Part shown: positions 27,044 to 34,770 of the stretch, one piece after another | Layout: each line of letters begins with the position of its first letter | How positions within the stretch are numbered: position 1 is the first letter of the stretch | Assembly: GCA_039683095.1 (NCBI GenBank) | Contig: JBDKSB010000009.1 | Location: forward strand, 60,175-124,174 | DNA from: Acidobacteriota bacterium | GTDB taxonomy: Bacteria > Acidobacteriota > Aminicenantia > Aminicenantales > Saccharicenantaceae | Length of the DNA stretch: 64,000 nt | Reading direction: 5' to 3' | The notes under the pieces: model-generated | Seen by the model: only the letters and a program-made list of their open reading frames with translations | The model's database searches: none | Told to the model about the DNA's origin: nothing | Made by a program: the position numbers and the translations under genes

Positions 27044-28342
27044 ATGAAGATCAAGATCGAGAAGATCGTCTACCCGGGCCGGCGGCTCGGCCTGGTCGAA
27101 GGGAAGGTCGTCTTCACGGACGGCGGCCTGCCCGGAGAGACCGTCGAGGTCGAGGTCTTCAAGGACCGCACGAGCTACGCCGAGGCCCGGACGGTCCGGA
27201 TCGTCGAGCCGTCGCCGGACCGGGTCGCGCCGCGCTGCGGCCATTACCTGGCCTGCTCGCCCTATCAGGACATGGACTACGGCCTGGAGACCCGCATCAA
27301 GCGGGGGCAGGTCGCGGAAGTCCTGTCGCGCCAGCTCAAGCGCCCCTTCGACGCGCTCGAGCTGACGCCGTCGCCCGAGACCTGGGGCTACCGGAACAAG
27401 ATCGGGCTCCGCGTGCTGCGGCAGGACGGGCAGGCCCGCTTCGTCTACCATGAGCCCGGCGAGCAGGCCTCGTTCGTGCCGGTCGAGCGGTGTTATCTCG
27501 TGCCGGACCGGGTCAACGACCTGCTGGCGGCCCTGCTCGGCGCCGTCAACGCCGTCCCGCTGCGGACCGTCGAGGGGGTCGAGATCCGGACCAGCCGCTG
27601 GAGCGGCGAATCGCTCGTGCTCTGCGACCTGGCGTCGGAGGCCGAGAGGGAGGCGGTGGCCGGGGCCTGGCGCGGATTCCGGAAGGAGTTCGGGCTGGCC
27701 GGCGCGGTCGCGTCGATACGAGACGGCAAGCGGGTCCGGACCGAGCGGCTCTTCGGCCGGGATTTCATCGAGGAACGGGCCGGGGGCCTCGTCTTCCGCA
27801 TCGGGGCGCGGTCCTTCTTCCAGACGAACGTCCCCATCCTCGAGCGCGTGTTCGAGGACGCGGCCGCGGCGGCCGGGCTCGCGGGCGAGGAGATCGTGGC
27901 CGATCTGTACTGCGGCCTCGGGACGTTCGGCCTGTTCCTGGCCCGGCGCTGCCGGGAGGTCTTCGGGGTCGAGCCGGAGGCCGGGAACGTCGCCTTCCTG
28001 AAGAAGAACCTGGAGCTCAACGGCATCGGCAACTTCGCCGTCTGCGAGGGCACGGCCGAAGAATGGCTGCCGGAGATCCTGGAGCGGGCCCCCGCCGTCG
28101 TCATGCTCGACCCGCCCCGCCGCGGCGTCGATCCGGAGATCGTGCGGCAGCTCGTCGACGACCCCGTCGGCCGGCTCCTCTACCTCTCCTGCAATCCGAC
28201 GACGCTGGCCCGCGATCTCCAGGGCCTCGGCGCGGCCTACGACATCGCCGCCGTGCGCGTTTACGACTTCTTCCCCCACACCCCCCACATCGAGACCCTG
28301 GCCGTCCTAAACCGCCGCCATCCGGATATTCAATGGGGTTAA
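27044..28342 (+). CDS. rlmD: 23S rRNA (uracil-C5) methyltransferase, RlmD/RumA family
   Basis: SAM-dependent RNA m5U methyltransferase of 432 residues. An N-terminal TRAM-like beta domain (MKIKIEKIVYPGRRLGLVEG) is followed by a Rossmann methyltransferase with YCGLGTFGLFLA (SAM), LDPPRRG and the catalytic C383 in YLSCNPTTLARDL. The iron-sulfur ligand set of E. coli RlmD is incomplete: C65-x5-C71-x2-Y74, so the third Cys is Tyr. It may have lost the cluster or belong to a cluster-free branch. It lies 28 bases after the glycan operon. Its TAA stop is the first three bases of repeat doublet R1. Confidence 0.88.
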   Translation: MKIKIEKIVYPGRRLGLVEGKVVFTDGGLPGETVEVEVFKDRTSYAEARTVRIVEPSPDRVAPRCGHYLACSPYQDMDYGLETRIKRGQVAEVLSRQLKRPFDALELTPSPETWGYRNKIGLRVLRQDGQARFVYHEPGEQASFVPVERCYLVPDRVNDLLAALLGAVNAVPLRTVEGVEIRTSRWSGESLVLCDLASEAEREAVAGAWRGFRKEFGLAGAVASIRDGKRVRTERLFGRDFIEERAGGLVFRIGARSFFQTNVPILERVFEDAAAAAGLAGEEIVADLYCGLGTFGLFLARRCREVFGVEPEAGNVAFLKKNLELNGIGNFAVCEGTAEEWLPEILERAPAVVMLDPPRRGVDPEIVRQLVDDPVGRLLYLSCNPTTLARDLQGLGAAYDIAAVRVYDFFPHTPHIETLAVLNRRHPDIQWG

Positions 28343-28440
28343 ATGGGGGCATTAAATGGGGGACACAATACCCGTTTCCTATTTTCCCGCCTGTTGAAAA
28401 AGCAAGCCGTGATGCCTATTTCCCATTTTCCCGCTTGTCG
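28340..28440 (+). repeat. REP-like doublet R1
   Basis: Begins at the rlmD stop codon (TTAAATGGGGG, repeated once as TTAAATGGGGGACAC). Unit one contains GGGGGACACAATACCC, TTTCCTATTTTCCCGCC and TGTTGAAAAAGC. A degenerate second unit (GTGATGCCTATTTCCCATTTTCCCGC) follows in the same orientation. It is homologous to R2 (same orientation) and to R3 and R4 (inverted). Confidence 0.85.
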
Positions 28441-28466
28441 AGAAATCGGGGTCGGCGCAGAGCGGC

Positions 28467-28536
28467 GGGGAGCGGAGTCTCAGGAGCGACCATCAGAAGC
28501 GCGACGGAGCGACCCGTGGGAGCGCTTCTGAGAAAT
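28467..28536 (+). repeat. Second interspersed repeat family, copy A
   Basis: A stretch of about 70 bases from GGGGAGCGGAGTC to CTTCTGAGAAAT that recurs inverted at 54889-54957. It contains the hairpin arms AGAAGCGC and GCGCTTCT. Bases 28537-28672, downstream of it and before rlmN, show no gene. Confidence 0.75.
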
Positions 28537-28672
28537 ATCTTCAAAAAGAATAAAAACAGGCCGTGATGCGGGCCCTCGGGAGCGACCGGGCTGGATCGCG
28601 GCCGAGCGCTCGGAACAGCGAGAGGGATCCCGACGGCGCCCGGAACCGATGGGTCACGGGCCGCTAGTGTGA

Positions 28673-28678
28673 TAAAAT
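28673..28678 (+). promoter_or_regulatory. -10 element for rlmN
   Basis: TAAAAT starts 14 bases before the ATG at 28687 in an otherwise GC-rich stretch; no good -35 is visible at 16-18 bp. No Shine-Dalgarno is present, so the gene may be leaderless. Confidence 0.4.
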
Positions 28679-28686
28679 TGGGCGAA

Positions 28687-29763
28687 ATGTCATCTCTCCC
28701 CCCCGCTGACATCCGCGACCTGACGCTCGAGGAGCTGCGGGCCGAGCTTGCCTCCCTGGGCGAGAAGCCGTTCCGGGCCGTCCAGATCTTCGACTGGCTT
28801 TACAAGAAGAAGGCGTCGCGGTTCGAGGATTTCACCAGCCTGGCCAAGCCGCTCCGCGACAAGCTGGCCGCCCGCTTCTCCATCGGCTCGCCCGAGTTCG
28901 CGGACGAACGCTCGTCCGCCGACGGCACGACCAGGTACCTGTTACGCCTGGCCGACGGCCAGCACATCGAGACCGTCCTCATCCCGGCCGGCCGGCGCCT
29001 GACGGTCTGCCTCTCGACCCAGGTCGGCTGCAAGTTCGCCTGCGCCTTCTGCGCCAGCGGCCGCCACGGCTTCAAGCGGAACCTGGCCCCGTCCGAGATC
29101 ATCGGCCAGGTCCTCTTCCTCGAGAGCGCGCTCCGCCGCGACCTGACCAACTACGTCTTCATGGGCATGGGCGAGCCGCTCGACAACTGGGCGAACGTCG
29201 AGAAGGCCATCCGCATCATGAACGCGCCCGAAGGGCTGGAGATCGCCGCCCGCCGCATCACCGTCTCGACGGCCGGGTTCGTCGACGCCTTCAAGCGGCT
29301 CGAGGCGCTCGACCTCCAGATAAACCTGTCGATCTCGCTCCACGCCGTCACCGACCGGCTGCGGGACCGCCTGATGCCCATCAACCGCCGCTTCCCGCTC
29401 GAGCGGGTCGTCGAGGCGGCCGAGGCCTACGTCCGCCGCGGCGGCCGGATGATCACGCTCGAATACATCGTCATCCGCGGCGTCAACGACTCGCTCGACG
29501 ACGCCGACGGCCTGGCCGCGATTGCCAGCCGGCTCCGGGTCAAGGTCAACCTCATCGCCTACAGCCCGGTCGAAGGCTCGGATTTCCGGACGCCGTCCGA
29601 GGCCGACGTGGCCCGCTTCAAGCGCTGGCTCGAGGAGCGCCGGGTCAATACCCTCGTCCGGCTGTCCAAGGGCGCCGACATCGCCGCCGCCTGCGGCCAG
29701 CTGGCCGGACGTTTCCTGGAGAAGGCCGGGCCGGCGTCGCGGCCGGCCGGGAGGAAGCCATGA
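28687..29763 (+). CDS. rlmN: Dual-specificity RNA methyltransferase RlmN
   Basis: Radical-SAM enzyme of 358 residues that methylates C2 of adenine in 23S rRNA (A2503) and often tRNA (A37). The cluster motif CKFACAFC gives C115, C119 and C122. YVFMGMGEPLDN and the GGxxITLEYIVIRGVND region match the family, and C336 in AAACGQL is the C-terminal Cys that carries the methyl intermediate. The ATG at 28687 was preferred over an in-frame upstream start at 28669, which overlaps the -10 element. The stop overlaps the GH42 start (ATGA), so the two genes are coupled despite unrelated roles. Confidence 0.95.
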   Translation: MSSLPPADIRDLTLEELRAELASLGEKPFRAVQIFDWLYKKKASRFEDFTSLAKPLRDKLAARFSIGSPEFADERSSADGTTRYLLRLADGQHIETVLIPAGRRLTVCLSTQVGCKFACAFCASGRHGFKRNLAPSEIIGQVLFLESALRRDLTNYVFMGMGEPLDNWANVEKAIRIMNAPEGLEIAARRITVSTAGFVDAFKRLEALDLQINLSISLHAVTDRLRDRLMPINRRFPLERVVEAAEAYVRRGGRMITLEYIVIRGVNDSLDDADGLAAIASRLRVKVNLIAYSPVEGSDFRTPSEADVARFKRWLEERRVNTLVRLSKGADIAAACGQLAGRFLEKAGPASRPAGRKP

Positions 29764-31886
29764 GAAGAATTCCCCGCGCTCGTTCCCTCGCCCTGGCGCT
29801 CTTCGCCCTCGCCCTGGCCTCCCCCGGGGCCGGCGTCCCCGCGGCGGCCGGGCCGCGGCCGGCGCCGGACGCCCGGCGCTTTTTCCCCGCGGCCGACCTG
29901 ATGAAGATCGGCGTCTATTATTATCCCGAGCAGTGGCCCGAATCGCAGTGGCGGCGCGACCTCCAGAGGATGGCCGGCCTCGGATTCGAGTTCACCCATT
30001 TCGGCGAGTTCGCCTGGGGCTTCATGGAGCCGTCCGACGGCCGCTTCGATTTCGCCTGGCTCGACCGGGCCCTCGACCTGGCCGCCCGGGCCGGGCTCAA
30101 GGTCATCCTGTGCACGCCGACGCCCTGCCCGCCGGCCTGGCTGGGCGAGAAGCACCCGGACATCTATCTCGTCGGCGCCGACGGCCGGCGCCTCGAGCAC
30201 GGCACCCGGGCCAACGCGTCGCTAGCGGACGACGTCTTCGTCCGCTACGCCCGGCGCATCGTCGCCGAGCTCGGGCGCCGCTACGGGCGGGACCCGCGCG
30301 TCTGGGGCTGGCAGCTCGACAACGAGCCCTGGGGACCGCCTGACTACAGCCCTGCGGCCCGACGGAAGTTCCAGGCCTGGCTCGAGCGCAGGTACGGCAC
30401 GATCGAAAAGATGAACACGGTCTGGGGCGGCGCCTTCTGGAGCACGAGGTACGACTCGTTCGCCCAGGTCCTCATCCCCAACGAGGGCCTCTCCGGCGAG
30501 GACGGCCTGAGCCCTCACGCCCTGCTCGACTTCCGCCGCTTCACGGCCGACACCCAGGCCGAATTCCTCAACCTGCAGGCCGACATCCTGCGCGGCCTCG
30601 TCCGCCCGGAGCAGTGGATCACGACGAATTACATGAACGTCACGGACTCGGCCGACCCCTGGCGGAGCGACCGGCTCGACTTCATCTCCTTCACGATGTA
30701 CCCGGTCCGCGGCTCGCGGAACCTCGGCGAGCTCGGTTTCCGGCTGGGCGACCCGTATCGCCTGGCCGCGGCCGTGGATTATTTCCGCTCGTTCCGGGGG
30801 GCGACCGGCGTCATGGAGCTCCAGCCCGGGCAGGTCAATTGGGCGGCGGTCAACCCCCAGCCCGAGCCGGGCGCCGTGCGCATGTGGCTGTGGCACGCCT
30901 TCGCCGGCGGCCTGTCCTTCGCCTGCACCTACCGCTACCGGCAGCCCCGCTACGGCAGCGAGCTCTACCACGCCGGCATCGTCGGCCCGGACGGGGTGAC
31001 GCCGTCGCGGGGCGGCCTGGAGTTCGCCCGGGTCATCGGCGAGATGAAGGAGCTGCGGAAGCTCTACGACCCGGCCGCTAAGATGCCGGACGGGCTGGCC
31101 GCGCGCCGGACGGCCATCCTCTGGAGCCAGGACGTGATGTGGGACCTCGAGATCCACAAGCAGACCGCGCTCTGGAATACCCGCGACCATTGCAGCAAAT
31201 GGATGGCCGCGGTCAAGGCGGCGGGGTCGCCCCTCGACTACGTCGACGAGAGCGCCGACTTCGCGGCCTATCCCTTCCTGGTCGCCCCGGCCTATCAGCT
31301 CGTCGACGAGGCCCTGGCGGCCAGGTGGACGCGCTACGTCGAGGCCGGCGGGCACCTCGTCCTGACCTGCCGGACGGGTCAGAAGACGAAGGACGGCCAG
31401 CTGCCGGAGAAGCCCTGGGCCGGGATGATCGCGCCGCTCGTCGGGGCCGAGGTCGAGATCTTTGACTGTCTCCTCGAGGGCGGCCGGGGCGTCGTCCGCC
31501 GGGACGGGCGCGGCTACGCCTGGAACCGCTGGGCCGACGTCCTGAAGCCGGCCCCGGGCACGGAGACGCTGGCAGTCTACGCCGACCAGTTCTACGCCGG
31601 GAAGCCGGCGGCCGTGAGCCGCAGGCTCGGGCGCGGCACGGTGACCTACGTCGGGGTCGACACGCTCGACGGCGCCCTGGAGCGGGACATCATGCGCCTC
31701 GTCTATGAGAGGGCCGGGGCCGGGCCCGCGTCCTATCCGCCGGGCGTCTACATCGAATGGCGCGACGGCTTTTTCGTCGCCGTCAATTATTCGTCGCGGC
31801 CGTACGATGTCCCGGTCGGGCCCGGCGCGCGGATCGTGCTGGGGACCAATCCCCTCCGCCCCGCCGACGTCCTCGTCTGGCATTAA
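29760..31886 (+). CDS. Exported GH42-type beta-galactosidase
   Basis: Glycosidase of 708 residues with a signal peptide (RRIPRARSLALALFALALA). The barrel begins at MKIGVYYYPEQWPESQW. Acid/base E189 lies in WQLDNEPW and the nucleophile E353 in VMELQPGQVNW, both conserved in GH42. A trimerisation-like flavodoxin-fold domain (residues about 430-630) and a small C-terminal beta domain follow. It likely removes beta-galactosyl or arabinosyl residues in the periplasm, complementing the intracellular GH38 enzyme. Its start is coupled to rlmN, and its TAA stop merges with repeat R2. Confidence 0.9.
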   Translation: MRRIPRARSLALALFALALASPGAGVPAAAGPRPAPDARRFFPAADLMKIGVYYYPEQWPESQWRRDLQRMAGLGFEFTHFGEFAWGFMEPSDGRFDFAWLDRALDLAARAGLKVILCTPTPCPPAWLGEKHPDIYLVGADGRRLEHGTRANASLADDVFVRYARRIVAELGRRYGRDPRVWGWQLDNEPWGPPDYSPAARRKFQAWLERRYGTIEKMNTVWGGAFWSTRYDSFAQVLIPNEGLSGEDGLSPHALLDFRRFTADTQAEFLNLQADILRGLVRPEQWITTNYMNVTDSADPWRSDRLDFISFTMYPVRGSRNLGELGFRLGDPYRLAAAVDYFRSFRGATGVMELQPGQVNWAAVNPQPEPGAVRMWLWHAFAGGLSFACTYRYRQPRYGSELYHAGIVGPDGVTPSRGGLEFARVIGEMKELRKLYDPAAKMPDGLAARRTAILWSQDVMWDLEIHKQTALWNTRDHCSKWMAAVKAAGSPLDYVDESADFAAYPFLVAPAYQLVDEALAARWTRYVEAGGHLVLTCRTGQKTKDGQLPEKPWAGMIAPLVGAEVEIFDCLLEGGRGVVRRDGRGYAWNRWADVLKPAPGTETLAVYADQFYAGKPAAVSRRLGRGTVTYVGVDTLDGALERDIMRLVYERAGAGPASYPPGVYIEWRDGFFVAVNYSSRPYDVPVGPGARIVLGTNPLRPADVLVWH

Positions 31887-31967
31887 AATGGGGGACACAA
31901 TACCTATTTCCTATTTTTCTGCCTGTAAATAGCGCGGGACATGATACCCGTTTCCAAATAATTTCCC
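31884..31967 (+). repeat. REP-like doublet R2
   Basis: Starts exactly at the GH42 stop codon (TAAAATGGGGGACAC). Unit one contains GGGGGACACAATACCTATTTCC and unit two, same orientation, GCGGGACATGATACCCGTTTCC. It lies upstream of the RAYT gene and is the inverted partner of R3 on the other side of it. Confidence 0.88.
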
Positions 31968-32020
31968 TGACTGAGCATTCCGGCTCTCCTCGGGCGTCCT
32001 TATGAATGGAGAGTGAGAGA

Positions 32021-32524
32021 ATGCCCAGAATCGCCAGGGTTATCGTCCCCGGGTGCCCCCAGGCCGAGGACAGCTTCGCCCGCGGGATAGGAGAACTCCA
32101 CCGTCGGTACACGCTGGTCGTCAACACGCGCGAAGGCTGGCGCGGTTACCTATGGCAGGGCCGCTTCCTCTCCTACCCTCTCGGCGAGACCCACTGCTAT
32201 TCCGCGGTCAGGTACGTCGAGAGAAATCCCGTCAGGGCGGGTCTGGTCGCGCGGGCCGAGATGTACGAGTGGTCGAGCGCGAGGGCTCATGTCCGGAGGG
32301 AAGCCCATCCGCTCCTGGCGCCCTTCCCGTTGCTGAAGGCTATCCCCGATTGGTCGGCTTACCTGGGTCAGAAAGAAAGCATCGGCGAGATCGACGATTT
32401 CCGCCAGCACGAGCGAACGGGCCGCCCGCTCGGCAGCGATGAATTCATCCGGCGGCTCGAGGCTTTGACCGGGCGTGTCCTGGCGCCCAGGCCCAAGGGC
32501 AGACACCGAAAAAATGGGAAATAG
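32021..32524 (+). CDS. REP-associated tyrosine transposase (RAYT), catalytic core deleted
   Basis: Protein of 167 residues. The ends match Y1/RAYT transposases: MPRIARVIVPGCP at the N-terminus, then GIGELHRRYT, YLWQGRF and VRYVERNPVRAGLV followed by WSSARAHV. Family members have about 50-60 more residues directly after the PGxP element, carrying PHHVTQRG and the MPNHVHL metal-binding HUH motif. Here PGCP joins straight to QAEDSFARGIGE, so the catalytic histidines are absent although the frame is open. It is probably an inactive remnant or a domesticated DNA-binding derivative. The start at 32021 was chosen for homology to the family N-terminus. The last codons and TAG stop lie inside repeat R3. 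Confidence 0.82.
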   Translation: MPRIARVIVPGCPQAEDSFARGIGELHRRYTLVVNTREGWRGYLWQGRFLSYPLGETHCYSAVRYVERNPVRAGLVARAEMYEWSSARAHVRREAHPLLAPFPLLKAIPDWSAYLGQKESIGEIDDFRQHERTGRPLGSDEFIRRLEALTGRVLAPRPKGRHRKNGK

Positions 32525-32588
32525 GTATTGTGTCCCGCTTTTTCAACAGGCGGGAAATTAGGAAATAGGTATTGTGTCCCCCATTTTA
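32508..32588 (-). repeat. REP-like doublet R3
   Basis: Read on the minus strand it begins at the symporter stop codon (TAAAATGGGGGACACAATACC). It holds two copies of the GGGACACAATACCTATTTCC core and an internal CCCGC...GCGGG hairpin. The outer ends AAAATGGG and CCCATTTT are also complementary. The RAYT stop codon is embedded in it. Confidence 0.88.
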
Positions 32589-34697
32589 GCGGAGGTTCAG
32601 AATGAACCAGAGCAGGAAGACGATGACGCCGACGATGACCCAGCAGCCGGCGAAGCCGAGGATGTCGACCAGCTTCGGCTTCATGATCTCCCAATTCGAT
32701 CCGGGCCGCAGCTTGTGCGCTTCGACCACTTCCTCGTAGTGCTCGACGGCGCGGCGCAGGGCCCGCTCCTCCTCCTCCGGCGTCCGCTGGACCGGGGTGT
32801 GGACCTTGGCGAAGAAGCGGTCGAGGTCGGCCTTGGGCGCCGGCCTGGTGAAGGCGCTGAACAGGAAGAGCAGCACGAACGGGAACAGGGCGTCGAAGGC
32901 GAACCTCGCTGCGCTCAGCTGGGCCTTGGAGGATCCGGTGAAGTCGATCCCGAGCCCGCTCAGGATCCAGATCTCCGTGTGGAAGCGGCCGAGGCCGATC
33001 CTGGGCGAGGCCGGGTCACGGGGATCGACCCGGACGACCTTCTCGTAGAAAACGCCCTCGGGCGGGTTCGTGCGGGTCTTCCGGATGATCTCGCCGACGG
33101 CCGACGCCCGGCCGGCCTCGACGTCCTCGCGCACCGCCGGCGTGGTGATGGACACGGTCCGGGCCCGCGTCTCCAGGAGGAAGCCGGGCCGCGTTCGGGC
33201 CCAGTCGAGCGACTGGAACACGTTGGGGATGACCGCGATGAGCGCGAAGCAGATGACGACCTGGGCGATGACCGCCGGCTTGGTCAGCCGGCGCCACAGG
33301 AACCCCAGCCAGATGGCCGCGCCGAAGATGGCCGGCAGCGAGATGAAGTACTTGTACATGTCGAGGAGGTTGCCGATGAACAGGGCCACGCCCACGCCGC
33401 CGACGAGGGTCACGGCGATCGCCGCGCGCCCGACGTTGAGGAGGTGGCGGTCGGACTTGGGCTTGACGAAGGGCTGGTAGAGGTTGCGGATGAACAGGGC
33501 CGAGTAGGAAACGCTCGACCCGGCCAGGCTCGACATCTTGGCCGAGAGCACGCCGGCCATCATCAGCCCGATGGCCCCGGGGAAGAGCAGGTCCAGGGTC
33601 ATGTGACCCCAGATGAGGTCGGGGTCGTGGAGCTTGCCCGCGTAGAGGGCGATGGCCAGGAGGCCGGTCAGGGCCCAGAAGATCATGATGAAGCGCTTGA
33701 AGAACATGCCCCCGATCATGCCCACCCGGGCCGTCGTCTCGTTCCTGGCCGAGCCGGCGGTCTGCATGCCCGTGGCCACGGCGATGATGGAGACGAGGTT
33801 GGCCAGGACCATGGCCAGGATCGTGTACCAGGCGTACTCGCTCGTCGCCGACGAGCCGAACAGCCGGAACATGTAGTCCGGGACCGCGGCGTGGAGGCCG
33901 GCGAAGCCGCCGACGCGCTGCAGACCGATGGGGATGAGAATGAGCGAGAAGGTCGTCAGGAGGATGCCCTGGAGGACATCGGTGATGGCCGCGGCCAGGA
34001 AGCCGCCCATCATCGTGTAGACCGCGACGATGACCGTATAGACGAGGTAGATCGAAATGGAATCCGTGTAGGAGATGAAGGACTTGAGCTCGCCCTTCTT
34101 CTGCCGCTCGCCGAGCTCGGCCAGGCGCGCGGCCTCGGCCGGGTCCAGGGCCGTCTGGCCGGCCTTGGCCTGGAGGGCCCGGTATTCCCTGAACAGGTCG
34201 ACGCTCTGCTTTTCCCGGGCCGTGTACGCCGCGGCCGGCTTGGGCGTCAGGGCCATCATGGTCTTGGCCGCGACCATGTAGCCGGCGCCGTTGCCGAGGA
34301 AGGCCATGAACAGGGTGAAGACGGCGAAGGCCGCGCCCAGGAAGCGGCTCTTGAAGCGCTCGGTGAAGAAATCGCCGATGGTCACCAGCCGGACGCGGCG
34401 GAAGAAGGCCGTGGTGAACCAGTAGAACGGGGTCAGGAAGAGGACGAGGTACTGGATCCACATGCCGCCGATGCCCTGGCGGTAAACCTCGCGGGAGACG
34501 ACGACGGCCTGGTCGGCGTTGGTCGAGGTGCCCAGGTTGAGGAAGAACTGATAGACCTTGCCCAGGCGGCGGCCGGCGACGAAGAAGTCCTCGGTCGTCC
34601 TGGTCCGGCGGGAAGCCCGCCAGCCGAGATAGAGGACGAACAGGATGAAGGCCAGGACGATGGCGAAATCAAGTACGTTCAGACCGAGGATCGTCAT
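32586..34697 (-). CDS. Sodium:solute symporter family protein
   Basis: Inner-membrane transporter of 703 residues in the SSS family (SGLT/PutP-type), with an N-terminal helix MTILGLNVLDFAIVLAFILF followed by the basic loop RRTRTTEDFFVAGR. About 14 hydrophobic helices are visible, including the GNGAGYMVAAK and LLFPGAIGLMMAGVLSAKMSSLAGS regions that form the substrate/sodium core. Large soluble insertions occur around residues 170-200 and 490-560. It likely imports a sugar or amino acid with sodium. No Shine-Dalgarno is seen; the sequence before the ATG is the end of repeat R4. Its stop codon abuts R3. Confidence 0.9.
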   Translation of the reverse strand: MTILGLNVLDFAIVLAFILFVLYLGWRASRRTRTTEDFFVAGRRLGKVYQFFLNLGTSTNADQAVVVSREVYRQGIGGMWIQYLVLFLTPFYWFTTAFFRRVRLVTIGDFFTERFKSRFLGAAFAVFTLFMAFLGNGAGYMVAAKTMMALTPKPAAAYTAREKQSVDLFREYRALQAKAGQTALDPAEAARLAELGERQKKGELKSFISYTDSISIYLVYTVIVAVYTMMGGFLAAAITDVLQGILLTTFSLILIPIGLQRVGGFAGLHAAVPDYMFRLFGSSATSEYAWYTILAMVLANLVSIIAVATGMQTAGSARNETTARVGMIGGMFFKRFIMIFWALTGLLAIALYAGKLHDPDLIWGHMTLDLLFPGAIGLMMAGVLSAKMSSLAGSSVSYSALFIRNLYQPFVKPKSDRHLLNVGRAAIAVTLVGGVGVALFIGNLLDMYKYFISLPAIFGAAIWLGFLWRRLTKPAVIAQVVICFALIAVIPNVFQSLDWARTRPGFLLETRARTVSITTPAVREDVEAGRASAVGEIIRKTRTNPPEGVFYEKVVRVDPRDPASPRIGLGRFHTEIWILSGLGIDFTGSSKAQLSAARFAFDALFPFVLLFLFSAFTRPAPKADLDRFFAKVHTPVQRTPEEEERALRRAVEHYEEVVEAHKLRPGSNWEIMKPKLVDILGFAGCWVIVGVIVFLLWFILNLR

Positions 34698-34700
34698 CTT

Positions 34701-34770
34701 AAAAAGGTATCATGTCCCGCATTTCCGTCCCCTGGGAAAATAGGAAACGGGTATCGTGTCCCCCATTTTA
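34701..34770 (-). repeat. REP-like doublet R4
   Basis: On the minus strand it begins at the dipeptidase stop codon (TAAAATGGGGGACACGATACCC). It contains a second unit GCGGGACATGATACC and ends four bases before the symporter ATG. It therefore fills the whole gap between two same-strand genes. Confidence 0.88.

Larger units (their letters stand above)
31884..32588 (+). mobile_element. RAYT gene bracketed by inverted REP doublets
   Basis: About 0.7 kb bounded by R2 and R3, whose outer ends TAAAATGGGGGACACAATACC and its complement point away from each other, with a RAYT-type transposase remnant between them. This looks like a REPtron-type unit. No target-site duplication could be identified. Confidence 0.55.

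Noticed and set aside
28343..28531. A 62-codon frame between rlmD and rlmN
   Set aside because: It consists of the two interspersed repeats, whose translation recurs only because the DNA is repeated.
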